64,000 nt of DNA from Paraburkholderia metrosideri (lineage in GTDB: Bacteria > Pseudomonadota > Gammaproteobacteria > Burkholderiales > Burkholderiaceae). The position numbers were made by a program, and so were the translations under genes. The stretch covers positions 372,001 through 436,000 of the forward strand of contig NZ_CAJHCP010000006.1 of the NCBI RefSeq assembly GCF_904848625.1. The letters run 5' to 3'. Below are positions 44,521 to 57,720 of the stretch, in pieces; position 1 is the first letter of the stretch, and the number at the start of each line of letters is the position of its first letter. Under the pieces are notes generated by a model that had not been told where the DNA came from, ran no database searches, and saw nothing but the letters and a program-made list of their open reading frames with translations.

Positions 44521-45066
44521 TCACTCGCGGCCTTCGAGCAGATCCGCCATGTCGTCGGCATGCTCTTCTTCGACCGCGAGAATTTCTTCGAACAGACGAC
44601 GCGTCGTCACATCCTTCTCGCCGATATAGCGAATGATCTCGCGGTAGGTGTCGATGGCGATACGTTCGGCGATCAGGTTTTCCTTGATCATGTCCGTCAG
44701 ATTCTCGCCTTCCTGATACTCGGAATGCGAGCGGGCCACCAGACTGTCCGGCGCGAAATCCGGCTCGCCGCCGAGTTGCACGATGCGTTCGGCGATGCTG
44801 TCGGCGTGACCCTGTTCCTCGTTCGCGTGTTCGAGGAACTCCGCTGCCACTGCCTCGGAATTGATGCCCTTCGCCATGAAGTGATGCCGTTTATAGCGCA
44901 ACACGCAGACGATTTCCGTCGCCAGCGAGTCGTTGAGCAACTTCAGTACCGTGTCGCGATCCGCGCCGTAGCTCTGCGTCACTGGACCGTCCGACATATG
45001 CTTGCGGGCGTCTTCGCGAATCTTTTTAAGGTCCATCACGAACGGATCTTTGGTCTGAGTCGACAT
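44521..45066 (-). CDS. ferritin-like (bacterioferritin-type) protein
   Basis: 181 residues of four-helix-bundle form. Di-iron ligands are visible: Glu in SLATEIVCVLRYKRHH (about residue 51), ExxH in HANEEQGHADS (about 84-87), Glu in ENLIAERIAIDTYREI (about 130), and ExxH in VEEEHADDM (about 166-170). Ferritin-like proteins store iron or remove peroxide. Its neighbours (DUF1328 proteins, entericidin-like lipoprotein, two-component genes) suggest a stress role. Confidence 0.85.
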   Translation of the reverse strand: MSTQTKDPFVMDLKKIREDARKHMSDGPVTQSYGADRDTVLKLLNDSLATEIVCVLRYKRHHFMAKGINSEAVAAEFLEHANEEQGHADSIAERIVQLGGEPDFAPDSLVARSHSEYQEGENLTDMIKENLIAERIAIDTYREIIRYIGEKDVTTRRLFEEILAVEEEHADDMADLLEGRE

Positions 45067-45197
45067 TGAACTTCTCCTTTAACCGGTATGGGGGGAATTG
45101 CGCATCCCGCACGAATCGCGCCTGATGCGCCGGTAGAGGGAATCACGGCGTTTGCGTTCGCGCACCTGCGCTCGCGCCAGCGCCTACGTTCGCGCCG

Positions 45198-45359
45198 CTA
45201 TGTTCTGAAAACACCCAGCAGCAACGTGACCACGAATACGACGAGGAAAATGTAGAACAGGATCTTCGCAATTTCTGCCGCCCCCGCCGCAATCCCGGTA
45301 AAACCGAACACCGCGGCAATGATGGCAATCACGAAAAAGACAATGGCGTAATGAAGCAT
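45198..45359 (-). CDS. DUF1328 small membrane protein (copy 1)
   Basis: 53 residues: [20 protein letters not shown] opens the protein, with [14 protein letters not shown] in the middle and [10 protein letters not shown] at the end. This matches the YtjA/DUF1328 family of two-helix inner-membrane proteins, whose function is unknown. A ribosome site (AAGGAGAG) precedes the ATG. It lies 74 bp downstream of a second, related copy on the same strand. Confidence 0.9.
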   Translation of the reverse strand: MLHYAIVFFVIAIIAAVFGFTGIAAGAAEIAKILFYIFLVVFVVTLLLGVFRT

Positions 45360-45433
45360 GGCGACTCTCCTTGCTGTTGTGATCTATCTGAGGGGACGCG
45401 CATCGGCGCGGCGCGCAAGCTGCCGGGCCTGCG

Positions 45434-45610
45434 CTAATCGACGATTTTCTTCGTCACCACGAACCCCAGCACGAGGAATACCACGCACAGAATGACGAAC
45501 ACGATGAACAGGAATTTCGCAATCGCCGCTGCGCCGGCCGCCACGCCAGTAAAGCCCAGAAGGCCAGCAATCACCGCCACGATGGCGAAGAACAATGCCC
45601 ACTTCAACAT
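45434..45610 (-). CDS. DUF1328 small membrane protein (copy 2)
   Basis: 58 residues: [20 protein letters not shown], then [14 protein letters not shown], ending VVTKKIVD. Same two-helix DUF1328 fold as its neighbour and roughly half identical by eye, so a tandem duplication is likely. The ribosome site GGAGGAAGCC precedes the ATG. Such genes are often induced by envelope or general stress in related bacteria, but no direct evidence is visible here. Confidence 0.9.
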   Translation of the reverse strand: MLKWALFFAIVAVIAGLLGFTGVAAGAAAIAKFLFIVFVILCVVFLVLGFVVTKKIVD

Positions 45611-45840
45611 GATGGCTTCCTCCGAAACGATGTTTTAGCAATCAGGCCCATCGTATCGATCGTCGCCACGGCGCGCATTCCGGCGCAGGCCGGTTTTCGT
45701 GTGAGAATCCGCTTACATTGGATTACGGCAACGTTACGCCGGGTCATCACGCAGCAGCGCATTCGCGCGTGCCTCGAGGTGGCGCTGAACTGCAATGAAG
45801 CCGTGGACGTTACACTGGTGCCCCATCTCAGGAGCCGAAT

Positions 45841-47310
45841 GTGCCGAATGTTCAGAACGTGTCGACCACGCAGCGTCCGGGGGCCGCGGCGCGTCTGAGC
45901 GACTGGATGCGCAATCGCAGCTGGGCGATCGCGATGACGGTGGCCATCGTCATTACCGTGGGCGGCCTGGTAATTCTCGAAACCGCGCGCGAACGGATCG
46001 CCGCCGAGTACGAAACCGCGCTCGAAGCGCGCGACGTCACCGTGCAACTGAGCACGCTCGCGAGTCTGTTATCGCGGCTGAGCGCACAGCAAAATCATTT
46101 TCTTCTGACAAAGGACGACGCCTCGGCCCAGGACTTCTGCGCGAGCGCTATGCAGATTCGCCACAGCACGCAGCAGTTAAATCAGTTCTACCGCAGCCGC
46201 AACGCGGACAGTGCCGAACTCGCGAGCTTCACGCAGATTCTCGCGCTGATCGAAGGACGCATTGGCGCGGGCGCTGTCGCGCTGCAACGCGCGGCGCCGC
46301 ATCCGCTCGATCTCGGCGCATGCGGCAGCACGAGCGAGGTGAATGCCGCCGATGCAGCGTTGATCGACAGCACCCTCACGCTGCTGCGCGATAACGAGGA
46401 GCGCCGCGCGCAACATGCGCTGGCTGCGAGCCGCGCCGATCAGCGCATTTCCACCCTCTGCGCAGCGGGACTATCCGCGCTGAACATCGTGTTGTTCATT
46501 CTGCTGTTCCGCAATCTCGGGATTCAGATCGACCGGCAGGCACGCGTGCAACGTCAGTTGATCACGCAGCAGGAAGAACTCGACCAGCTCGTCAACGAAC
46601 GCACACGTCAGCTCGAAGCGCTCGGCTGGCATTTGCAGGCAGTCAGCGAAAACGAGAAGACGCAGCTCGCACGCGAACTGCACGACGAACTCGGCGCAAT
46701 TCTCACTGCCAGCAAGATGGACGTGGCGTGGGCCAATCGCAAACTGAAGGACAGCGAGCCCGACATCTCCGACAAACTGAAACGCGCGCTCGCCAATCTC
46801 GACCAGGGTATTGCGCTGAAGCGGCGCATCATCGAAGACATGCGGCCGACGGTGCTGGCCAATTTCGGCCTGGTTACCGCGCTGCGCACGCTCGCCGACG
46901 AAGCCGCGCAACGCAACAACTGGACGCTCGACCTGCATCTTCCCGCCGACGACATCCAGCTCGACGAACAGACCGAGATCGCGCTATTTCGCGTCGCGCA
47001 GGAATCGTTGACGAATGCGGCCAAGTACGCGCGGGCGTCGAAGGTATCGATCGCGTTGCAGGTCGGCGACGGCCAGGTGGCGCTGCATATCGCCGATAAC
47101 GGCGTCGGCATCATGCCCGCCGATCTGAAACGCACGCACACGCATGGCTTGCTCGGCATGCGTCAGCGGGTCGCCGCTCATGGCGGACAGTTCGATATCC
47201 GGCGCGGCGTGCCGAACGGCACCGACATCGACGTGATGATGCCGAGTGTCAGCACAGCGACGCCGTCGGTCGACCTGCCGCCCTCGACGCCATCCCGAAC
47301 GCCCGTGTAG
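45841..47310 (+). CDS. NarX/DegS-type sensor histidine kinase
   Basis: 489 residues with a GTG start (AGGAG six bases before it). One membrane segment at about 29-48, a periplasmic helical sensor part of about 160 residues with a CHASE3-like look (about 50-205), a second membrane segment (about 208-228), and a coiled linker. The HisKA_3 dimerisation domain then has the phosphorylated His281 (LARELHDELGA), and the HATPase_c domain has ESLTNAAKYARA (N-box), DNGVGI (G1) and GLLGMRQRV (G2). The C-terminal 20 residues are Ser/Thr/Pro-rich. It probably feeds the NarL-type regulator at 43716-44348. Confidence 0.92.
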   Translation: MPNVQNVSTTQRPGAAARLSDWMRNRSWAIAMTVAIVITVGGLVILETARERIAAEYETALEARDVTVQLSTLASLLSRLSAQQNHFLLTKDDASAQDFCASAMQIRHSTQQLNQFYRSRNADSAELASFTQILALIEGRIGAGAVALQRAAPHPLDLGACGSTSEVNAADAALIDSTLTLLRDNEERRAQHALAASRADQRISTLCAAGLSALNIVLFILLFRNLGIQIDRQARVQRQLITQQEELDQLVNERTRQLEALGWHLQAVSENEKTQLARELHDELGAILTASKMDVAWANRKLKDSEPDISDKLKRALANLDQGIALKRRIIEDMRPTVLANFGLVTALRTLADEAAQRNNWTLDLHLPADDIQLDEQTEIALFRVAQESLTNAAKYARASKVSIALQVGDGQVALHIADNGVGIMPADLKRTHTHGLLGMRQRVAAHGGQFDIRRGVPNGTDIDVMMPSVSTATPSVDLPPSTPSRTPV

Positions 47311-47399
47311 CAAGCGCTGGCGGCTGATCGGCCGCAGCCGGGAAAAGCGCGTGTAGGACTGCGCCGACGCAAACACCGGCGTGCGCCTACAAGAAAATC

Positions 47400-47436
47400 G
47401 CAGCGCAACTGACAGCGCTGCCTCCGCCCTTTTTTT
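47400..47436 (+). terminator. possible weak terminator after the kinase gene
   Basis: GCAGCGC and GCGCTGC form a 7-bp stem, followed eight bases later by seven T. The gap between stem and T-tract makes it a weak candidate. Confidence 0.35.
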
Positions 47437-47556
47437 AACATGCAATCAGACCGGATCGACTGGTGTACAGGCTGAAGGCCCCGGTCGAACGACAGATAGC
47501 GCGTGCCGCTGAACACGGACACGTCAACCGATGCACTCTCGACAAGGAGAACTTTC

Positions 47557-47691
47557 ATGACTCGACTGATCGCTTTGCTTCTCATTGCAGGGACGGCCAT
47601 GCTTGCCGGTTGCAACACGATGGCAGGCGCCGGCCAGGATATTTCGAAGGGCGGCGACGCGCTGACTAACTCGGCGGACAAGGCCAAGTAA
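47557..47691 (+). CDS. entericidin-like small lipoprotein
   Basis: 44 residues from the ATG at 47557, with AAGGAGA as ribosome site. Signal MTRLIALLLIAGTAMLAGC with the lipobox LAGC (Cys19). The mature part NTMAGAGQDISKGGDALTNS is typical of entericidin A/B: Gly/Asp-rich and ending in Lys. Entericidins are antidote/toxin-like lipoproteins controlled by stationary phase and osmotic stress in E. coli. Here there is a single copy, followed by a terminator. Confidence 0.9.
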   Translation: MTRLIALLLIAGTAMLAGCNTMAGAGQDISKGGDALTNSADKAK

Positions 47692-47753
47692 GTGCGTCGT
47701 CAAACCTGATCGCAGCTGCCAGACGGCGCGCTGCCGATTGGGCGAATCTGAAG

Positions 47754-47787
47754 AACCCGTCGCGGGAAACCGCGGCGGGTTTTTTTC
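47754..47787 (+). terminator. terminator of the entericidin-like gene
   Basis: AACCCGTCGCGG and CCGCGGCGGGTT pair with one mismatch around GAAA, followed by T7. It lies about 60 bp after the stop codon. Confidence 0.9.
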
Positions 47788-47830
47788 ATGGGTTGATTCG
47801 CACAAATTCGGCACAAAATCGGCACAAACA

Positions 47831-47861
47831 CAAAAACGGCGATCCACTCACGTGGATCGCC
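47831..47861 (-). terminator. terminator of the DUF4397 lipoprotein gene
   Basis: GGCGATCCAC and GTGGATCGCC form a perfect 10-bp stem around TCAC. On the minus strand it is followed by GTTTTTGTG. It lies about 140 bp after the stop codon of the DUF4397 gene. Confidence 0.65.
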
Positions 47862-48001
47862 GCCCCGTCCTCCCCAGGACTTACCGCTCTTTTTATCCGT
47901 GCCTATCGCACGGGTAGTGCAAGGGTAGTGCACGAGTAGTACAGGTGTACTGCATCCGCATCACACCATCAACGCGCTGTTCAGCGCATTGCGCCGCGAG
48001 C

Positions 48002-48805
48002 TTATACGCCCGTCAACGTATTCGTGAGTTCGATACTCGGTGTATTCGTATTGCCGTTCTGCACGACCAGCAGATGGATCTGCCCCACCGCAAGCTGTGA
48101 CAGCGCGCCGGCAATCGGCACCGACGTCACGATCCAGTCGGCGTTATTGCCCAGCGCGAACGAGGCGGACTGGAAGATCGGCGTCTTGCTGCCGGCCACG
48201 GTCGCGATCAGCACATACTGTCCGCCGGACACGTAGAGCGAATCCGCGCCGCTTGCCGGCACGGCGTTATTGAACGCGAGACCGGCCATCGTCGGCGACA
48301 CGTTGGTGATGTCGGTCGCGCTGGCCTGGACCAGATACAGGTCGAGGTTGGTCGCGTTCGCCGACGCGTTGAAGCCGCGCACGCGTGCGCTATTGGACAG
48401 CAGGCCCTTGTCGAACGGATCGTCGATCAGGCCGATTCCCGAACCGGTCAGAGCCGGCAAGCCGATCACCGTGTATTCGTGGCCGTTCGCGGCATTCGGA
48501 AAATTGCCGCTGGCCAACGCGGTCGTAGTGCCCGTTGGCGCATAGGCCACGGTGGTGTTACCCGATTTGATATTGGTGAGGTTCGTCACGCCCTTGTAGG
48601 CGATGTTCGTCTGTCCCGACGGCGCACTGCCGTTCACGAGAAAATCGACTGCCGGGCCGCTCGGAATCGCGTTGACGAAGTGGATCTCGGGATCGGTCAG
48701 CCCCAGTTCCTTGGCCGCATCATCGGAGCCGCCGCCGCATGCGCTCAGAACAGATGCCACCGCCACAACAGCCGCCATGGTTCGGATCATTTTCATTGTG
48801 TTCAC
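48002..48805 (-). CDS. DUF4397 lipoprotein
   Basis: 267 residues. Lipoprotein signal with lipobox LSAC (about Cys23), followed by GGGSDD. The mature part is beta-rich and Asn/Thr/Ser/Ala-rich with no charge clusters. EIHFVNAIPSGPAVDFLVNG and YTVIGLPAL match the DUF4397 pattern of immunoglobulin-like envelope domains, probably two repeats. Likely anchored to the outer membrane; function unknown. A second ATG nine bases downstream could also serve as start. Confidence 0.8.
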   Translation of the reverse strand: MNTMKMIRTMAAVVAVASVLSACGGGSDDAAKELGLTDPEIHFVNAIPSGPAVDFLVNGSAPSGQTNIAYKGVTNLTNIKSGNTTVAYAPTGTTTALASGNFPNAANGHEYTVIGLPALTGSGIGLIDDPFDKGLLSNSARVRGFNASANATNLDLYLVQASATDITNVSPTMAGLAFNNAVPASGADSLYVSGGQYVLIATVAGSKTPIFQSASFALGNNADWIVTSVPIAGALSQLAVGQIHLLVVQNGNTNTPSIELTNTLTGV

Positions 48806-51170
<2,365 letters not shown>

Positions 51171-51237
51171 AGGCGGCGGGGCGCGCTTAAGGTCTGGATT
51201 GTCCTGATCGTCAGCGCGACCCGGCCGGACCCGATGG

Positions 51238-52167
51238 TCAGGCCAGCCCCTTCTTCCGGTAATCGAACCAGAACGACAAACCCACGCTCGCCAGAATCAC
51301 GATCGTCGCAATCACCGTGGAGTGCGTGACCGGCTCACCCAGCAACAACGCGCCAAGCGCCACGGCGACCACCGGGTTCACGTACATGCAACTGCTGGCA
51401 ATGATCGGACTCGTATGGCGGATCAGAAAACCATACGCGACATACGCGGCCATCGTGCCGATCAGCATCAGGTAGAGAAACGCCACCACGGGCAGGAAAT
51501 GGATATCGAGCATGCGCTCGCCCGACACCCACGCGACCAGCGTCGACATCGCGCCGCCCAGGCCGATCTGCAACGCCGTCGACAGAAACAGGTCCGACGG
51601 CAACTTCAGACGCCCCGCCAGATGCGCGCCGCCCGCCCAGAACAGCGCGCCGCACAGAATCGCGAGACTGCCGCCGGCCGAACCGGGCGCGCTGTCGCCG
51701 TGGCTCAGAATGGCGATGCCAACCAGCCCCAGCCCGACCGCGAACCACTCGCCCCGGCCGATCTTGCGCCCCGCGACCGCCGCGATCACCGTGGCGAACA
51801 GCGGCACGGTCGCGACCATCACGGCAGCCGTGCCGGTGCCGACGGTGCGCATCCCATAGGCCAGCATGCCGCTCGACAACCCCACCAGCATCGTGCCGAC
51901 GATGCCGGCATTGCGAATTTCGGCGGCGCTCGGCCAGACCGGATTGCGGCGCGCGGCGAAGACGAAAAGTCCGACGCCGGCGAACAGGTTACGCAGCCCG
52001 GACATCAGCAGCGGCGGGAATGAACCAAGCGCGACATGCACGGCGAGATACGTCGAACCCCAGACGAGATAAACGACGGCGAGCGCGAGCGCAATCTGAC
52101 CGTTACGCGACTGCGGCAAACGGATCGGGAAACCACGCGAAAAACGGCTGGGGAGTTGCAGCGACAT
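51238..52167 (-). CDS. EamA/DMT-family permease (RhaT/YedA-like)
   Basis: 309 residues, ten membrane helices in two EamA halves. ALAVVYLVWGSTYLAV and the GTAAVMVATVPLFATV part mark the first half, while SSCMYVNPVVAVALGALLLGEP marks the second. The family exports amino acids or other metabolites; the substrate is unknown. Convergent with the FadH-like gene. Confidence 0.88.
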   Translation of the reverse strand: MSLQLPSRFSRGFPIRLPQSRNGQIALALAVVYLVWGSTYLAVHVALGSFPPLLMSGLRNLFAGVGLFVFAARRNPVWPSAAEIRNAGIVGTMLVGLSSGMLAYGMRTVGTGTAAVMVATVPLFATVIAAVAGRKIGRGEWFAVGLGLVGIAILSHGDSAPGSAGGSLAILCGALFWAGGAHLAGRLKLPSDLFLSTALQIGLGGAMSTLVAWVSGERMLDIHFLPVVAFLYLMLIGTMAAYVAYGFLIRHTSPIIASSCMYVNPVVAVALGALLLGEPVTHSTVIATIVILASVGLSFWFDYRKKGLA

Positions 52168-52716
52168 GGATTAAACCGCCCATGCCGCTCGAGGTGCTGC
52201 GCCCCCGCTGAAAACCCGGTGGCGGGATGGCGGACACCGCATCGGCGATGCGGTCTGACGGGCGAGGCTGGCGGACATGTCGGTGGAACGGAAGGACGAT
52301 AGATGGCCAATGGGGCCACAACGCCGCGGCCAACGACAGAAATCGGGCCTCGGCGAACACGCGCCCAAAGGTTGGCGCGCACGGCATTATGCAGTAAGCG
52401 CCCACCGCGTCGAGCGAAAGAATCGTAACTTTTTGGTGTACTTGCAACAGCTTATTGGGGCGCGTGTTGCGGCGCTTTTTGCAGGGGTGGCGAGGGCTCG
52501 TTTTTTGGCTATTCGGGCCGCATAAGCCAACGGAGAGGGGCCGGCTATTATCGGGGCCCGGCGAGTGCCGGTCCGCGCTTTTCGAGCGATCGGCTTGTGC
52601 CGGGCTCGTCTGCCGTTGAAGTTGTAGATGTCGATGGACAGCGGTCCGCCGAACGTGCGCCGTTCGTTGGCTTCACGTTGAGCGGGCCGCCCGGCCGGCT
52701 GCAGCGGTCGGCGAGT
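52168..52716. other. 550-bp spacer
   Basis: Between the EamA gene start and the end of the fimbrial-like gene, both on the minus strand. It probably carries the EamA promoter; the plus-strand stretch 52425-52460 is locally AT-rich. A short perfect inverted repeat, CGCATCGGCGATGCG (52239-52253), is present. No gene with a plausible start and composition was found. Confidence 0.35.
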
Positions 52717-53178
52717 TCAGTCGTAGCTGACGACGACAATTACCGGCGTATCCGCCCTGCTCGCTTTGGGCGACAGCGACAACACCCCGCCGTCGCGGCC
52801 AACCCGATAGTGCCCATCGTGCGCCGCGACCACCCGGCCGCCGCTATCGACAAAACGCGCCGCCACGGCATCGCGTGACGGCGCGGCGCGCGCTGGCTGC
52901 AACGCGACGTCCGCGCCAGACAACACCCCCGGCGCGGCGTTGAAACTTACGGCGACGCCCGCCCCTTGACTCGCAGCCTGCGCATTAGTCGCTGCCAGCC
53001 GCATCGCGGAAACCATGGGCGCCGCGCTTATCTGCAACGGCGGCGCGGTGATCGCGCCTATAAACGTAATCGTCCCGCCACTAGCCGCCGATGCCGTCAA
53101 TGGCGCCACAAACAACGCCACCGCGACCGCTGCGATAGTCCGAGCGGGCGCCCGCCCGTGCCAGTTTCCGTTTGTCAT
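52717..53178 (-). CDS. secreted protein with fimbrial-like N-terminus
   Basis: 153 residues. A signal peptide ends near ASA (about residue 32). The mature start SGGTITFIGAITAPPLQIS is the opening strand pattern of type 1-like fimbrial subunits (GTITFxGxI). The rest is Ala/Val-rich and lacks the usual cysteine pair and penultimate Tyr motif, so it is not a standard pilin. It ends TPVIVVVSYD. There is no chaperone or usher gene nearby. It could be an orphan minor pilin relative or an unrelated beta-rich envelope protein. Confidence 0.6.
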   Translation of the reverse strand: MTNGNWHGRAPARTIAAVAVALFVAPLTASAASGGTITFIGAITAPPLQISAAPMVSAMRLAATNAQAASQGAGVAVSFNAAPGVLSGADVALQPARAAPSRDAVAARFVDSGGRVVAAHDGHYRVGRDGGVLSLSPKASRADTPVIVVVSYD

Positions 53179-53262
53179 GCGTATCTCCGATGTCGACGGG
53201 CTCCGTGCAAAGCGAAGGCCTGAGGGTCGTCTGACACGCCGTCCAGCGCCAGCTCGTGACGC

Positions 53263-53412
53263 TCAATGACGGCCTACCCTGAACGGCTTTAACGGCATCG
53301 CCACGACAGGCTTGAATTCGCCGTCACTTTCCGGAGCACGGGTCGAACCAATGACCATTGAGGCGGCCACCGCCATCCCCATATAAAGATTTGAGCCCGT
53401 GCTAACATTCAC
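53263..53412 (-). CDS. possible 49-aa ORF of unknown nature
   Basis: Open from a GTG at 53412: VNVSTGSNLYMGMAVAASM and then VIGSTRAPESDGEFKPVV, ending KPFRVGRH. The composition is more protein-like than in the other frames, and an internal ATG GGG ATG may be the true start. No strong ribosome site or family match. It lies 85 bp upstream of the fimbrial-like gene on the same strand. Confidence 0.25.
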   Translation of the reverse strand: MNVSTGSNLYMGMAVAASMVIGSTRAPESDGEFKPVVAMPLKPFRVGRH

Positions 53413-53724
53413 CTTTCGACCGCGCCGCCCCGTCTTTCGCCTGCGCCCGTCCCACCCTCTTCTTTTCGACACTCCGGCTATCCCGATGCGCTTTCCGACC
53501 TCCCGTGCTTTCAGCCGCTTGCGCCTGCGTCGCGCAACCGGTTGCGCGCGTGCGGATCTCGCACCGCGTCGCGTCGGCGAACCGTCCCGAACGCTCCCGC
53601 TTCCCGCCGCCCGGCGCCTGATCTAACGCTGTCCGCTCCATCACCCGAGCCGCGTTTGTCAGGCGCCGGGCCGATCTCATCCGCACGCAGTTCCTTTATA
53701 TGCAGATCGAATTGGAGTCCTCTC

Positions 53725-54135
53725 GTGAAAAAGACGAAAACCTGTTACCTCACCGAACTCGACGTCGCCCGTCTTGAGAAGCACGCGGCCGCGCCTGGTG
53801 CCGACGCCCGTCTGCAAGACATGCTCGACGACGTTCTCGAACGCGCTGTGATCGTCGACGCGCGCGAGATTCCGGCCAACGTCGTCACGATGAATTCGCA
53901 GGCCACCTTGATCGACGAAACCAGCGGCGAGCAGATGACGTGGACCGTTGTCTATCCGCCGAACGCGGATTTCGGTCAGGGTCGTCTGAATGTGTTCTCT
54001 CCGGTCGGTCTCGCGTTGCTCGGCGCGAAACGCGGCGAACGCATCCGCTTCACGCCGCCGAGTGGCACGGAGAAAGTGCTGAAGCTCGACAAGATTCTTT
54101 TCCAGCCCGAAGCCGCCGATAACTTTTCGCTGTAG
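53725..54135 (+). CDS. rnk: nucleoside diphosphate kinase regulator Rnk
   Basis: 136 residues, identical in length to E. coli Rnk, using a GTG start (GGAG nine bases upstream). An N-terminal coiled hairpin (about 1-50) precedes the GreA/GreB-like C-terminal domain (ATLIDETSGEQMTWTVVYP, then FSPVGLALLGAKRGERIRF). Rnk binds RNA polymerase and influences nucleoside triphosphate pools. It is followed by the TPP-riboswitch/thiC unit on the same strand. Confidence 0.92.
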   Translation: MKKTKTCYLTELDVARLEKHAAAPGADARLQDMLDDVLERAVIVDAREIPANVVTMNSQATLIDETSGEQMTWTVVYPPNADFGQGRLNVFSPVGLALLGAKRGERIRFTPPSGTEKVLKLDKILFQPEAADNFSL

Positions 54136-54319
54136 TTCGCGGCGAATAAATCGCGGATAAGCGACAAATTCGGCTCGGGGCCGCTGCGAATCCGCACTCA
54201 GCCAAGCGGGGCCGCGGCGCCGGAAATGCCGCGTCGCGTATCGTCGAGCCCCTTTCCACAACACGCATGAAAGCTCGTTCGAGCTTCAGCTAACAACGCG
54301 CTGACTTTCTCAGCACAGG

Positions 54320-54349
54320 TTGCCAAGCCACCGGCAGCCGGTGTATCGT
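54320..54349 (+). promoter_or_regulatory. promoter of the thiC riboswitch unit
   Basis: TTGCCA (54320-54325), an 18-bp spacer and TATCGT (54344-54349). The predicted start near 54356 lies just before the TPP aptamer. Confidence 0.5.
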
Positions 54350-54361
54350 GTGCGCTGCTAA

Positions 54362-56542
<2,181 letters not shown>

Positions 56543-56609
56543 GACCGGGATCGCGGGGCGGCTATCTTTTTACGCCATCCGACCCGCCAACCCTCTACGT
56601 TGCAGCATC

Positions 56610-56635
56610 AAAGCCCGCCACCGGCGGGCTTTTTC
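56610..56635 (+). terminator. terminator of thiC
   Basis: AAAGCCCGCC and GGCGGGCTTT pair around ACC, followed by T5. It lies 68 bp after the stop codon. Confidence 0.92.
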
Positions 56636-56819
56636 GTTTGTGGCCGGCCGGGCACGTCACATGCTTGGGGAAGGGAAACATTTGATTACGAAACCGTCAG
56701 TCCGCTGACAAGCGCACACATCCTGATACGGGTTGCGCCGCTAACATCAAATGCACAGGGGACACGGGTATCTGTCCATTTCGACGACTGTTTCCAATTA
56801 CACCAATGGGGTCACCATC

Positions 56820-57032
56820 ATGAAATCGATTCGAACTATCGGCACGCTTGCGGCTCTCGTTGCTCTCGTCGGGAGCCTGTCCGCGTGTGACGGGATGAGC
56901 CGGCAAGGTCGCGATACGGCAATCGGCGCAGGCTTGGGCGGCGCAGCGGGCGCGGCGCTTGGCGGCAGTGCATTGTCGACGGTGGGTGGCGCGGCTGCTG
57001 GTGGCATCATTGGGAATCAGGTCGGCAAGTAG
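56820..57032 (+). CDS. osmB: OsmB-like glycine-zipper lipoprotein
   Basis: 70 residues from the ATG at 56820. Signal with lipobox LSAC (Cys23). The mature part contains RDTAIGAGLGGAAGAALGG and ends AAAGGIIGNQVGK, nearly the same as the C-terminus of E. coli OsmB. The glycine-zipper pattern marks a membrane-inserting element. OsmB is induced by osmotic stress and stationary phase. A perfect hairpin follows 44 bp downstream. Confidence 0.88.
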   Translation: MKSIRTIGTLAALVALVGSLSACDGMSRQGRDTAIGAGLGGAAGAALGGSALSTVGGAAAGGIIGNQVGK

Positions 57033-57075
57033 GCTCGTGATGCGGTGACTACCGTGCTCATCGTCGGAACCATGC

Positions 57076-57107
57076 GCAAAGCACTTCTATTTAGTTAAGT
57101 GCTTTGC
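57076..57107. other. perfect 11-bp-stem hairpin after the osmB-like gene
   Basis: GCAAAGCACTT and AAGTGCTTTGC enclose a 10-nt AT-rich loop. No T-run follows on either strand, so it could be an unusual terminator, an mRNA end stabiliser or a protein site. A second small dyad (ACGGTT-TTGC-AACCGT) lies at 57129-57144. Confidence 0.55.
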
Positions 57108-57219
57108 AATGACGCGAAATACGCCGTTACGGTTTTGCAACCGTGCTCGCGCGGCGTAAGCGTAAGCTCCTTTGAATGGCGCCATGCATGCAGGCGTCCG
57201 GTACAACCAGGAGCGCGTC

Positions 57220-57720
57220 ATGAAGTCCCGCATCATCCATTCGTTTCGCGCGATGAGCCCTTGGCCATCGCGCGACTTCTCACGTTTTTCCCGAGCAGGC
57301 GTTGCGCTCGGCGGCGCGATTTCCGTGTTGACGTTGGCGGGCTGCTATTACCCGTATGGTTACTATCCGTCGGGCTATTACGCGCCAGCCTATGCGACCC
57401 CGCCAGCCGCGATGACCCAGCAGGGTGTGCCCGCCGATCAGGCCGATTCGGCCGATACGCAGCAGCAGGCTGCACAAGCTCAGATGCAGAGGCAAGCTCC
57501 GCCGCAGATGCCTGTGCAAGACCCGAATGCCACTTACGCCGTCGCCGCCCCGCCGCCGGTTTATGCGGCGCCGGTTTATCCGGCGTACTATCCGCCGCCA
57601 CCGGTGTATGCACCTTATCCGGCTTATCCGGCCTATTACGGCTATCCGTACTATGGACCGTCGGTTTCGATCGGCATCGGCGGTTACTGGGGCGGGGGCT
57701 GGGGACATCATTGGCATTGA
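57220..57720 (+). CDS. Tyr/Pro-rich outer-membrane lipoprotein
   Basis: 166 residues from the ATG at 57220 (AGGAG eight bases upstream). A long N-terminal part leads to the lipobox LAGC (Cys46), followed by a YYPYGYYPSGYYAP run. There is a Gln/Ala-rich middle (about 75-105) and a second Pro/Tyr-rich part (VYAAPVYPAYYPPPPVYAPYP), ending GGGWGHHWH. Low-complexity Tyr/Pro lipoproteins of this type are common in Burkholderia and have no known function. It may be expressed with the osmB-like gene, although two dyads separate them. Confidence 0.75.
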   Translation: MKSRIIHSFRAMSPWPSRDFSRFSRAGVALGGAISVLTLAGCYYPYGYYPSGYYAPAYATPPAAMTQQGVPADQADSADTQQQAAQAQMQRQAPPQMPVQDPNATYAVAAPPPVYAAPVYPAYYPPPPVYAPYPAYPAYYGYPYYGPSVSIGIGGYWGGGWGHHWH

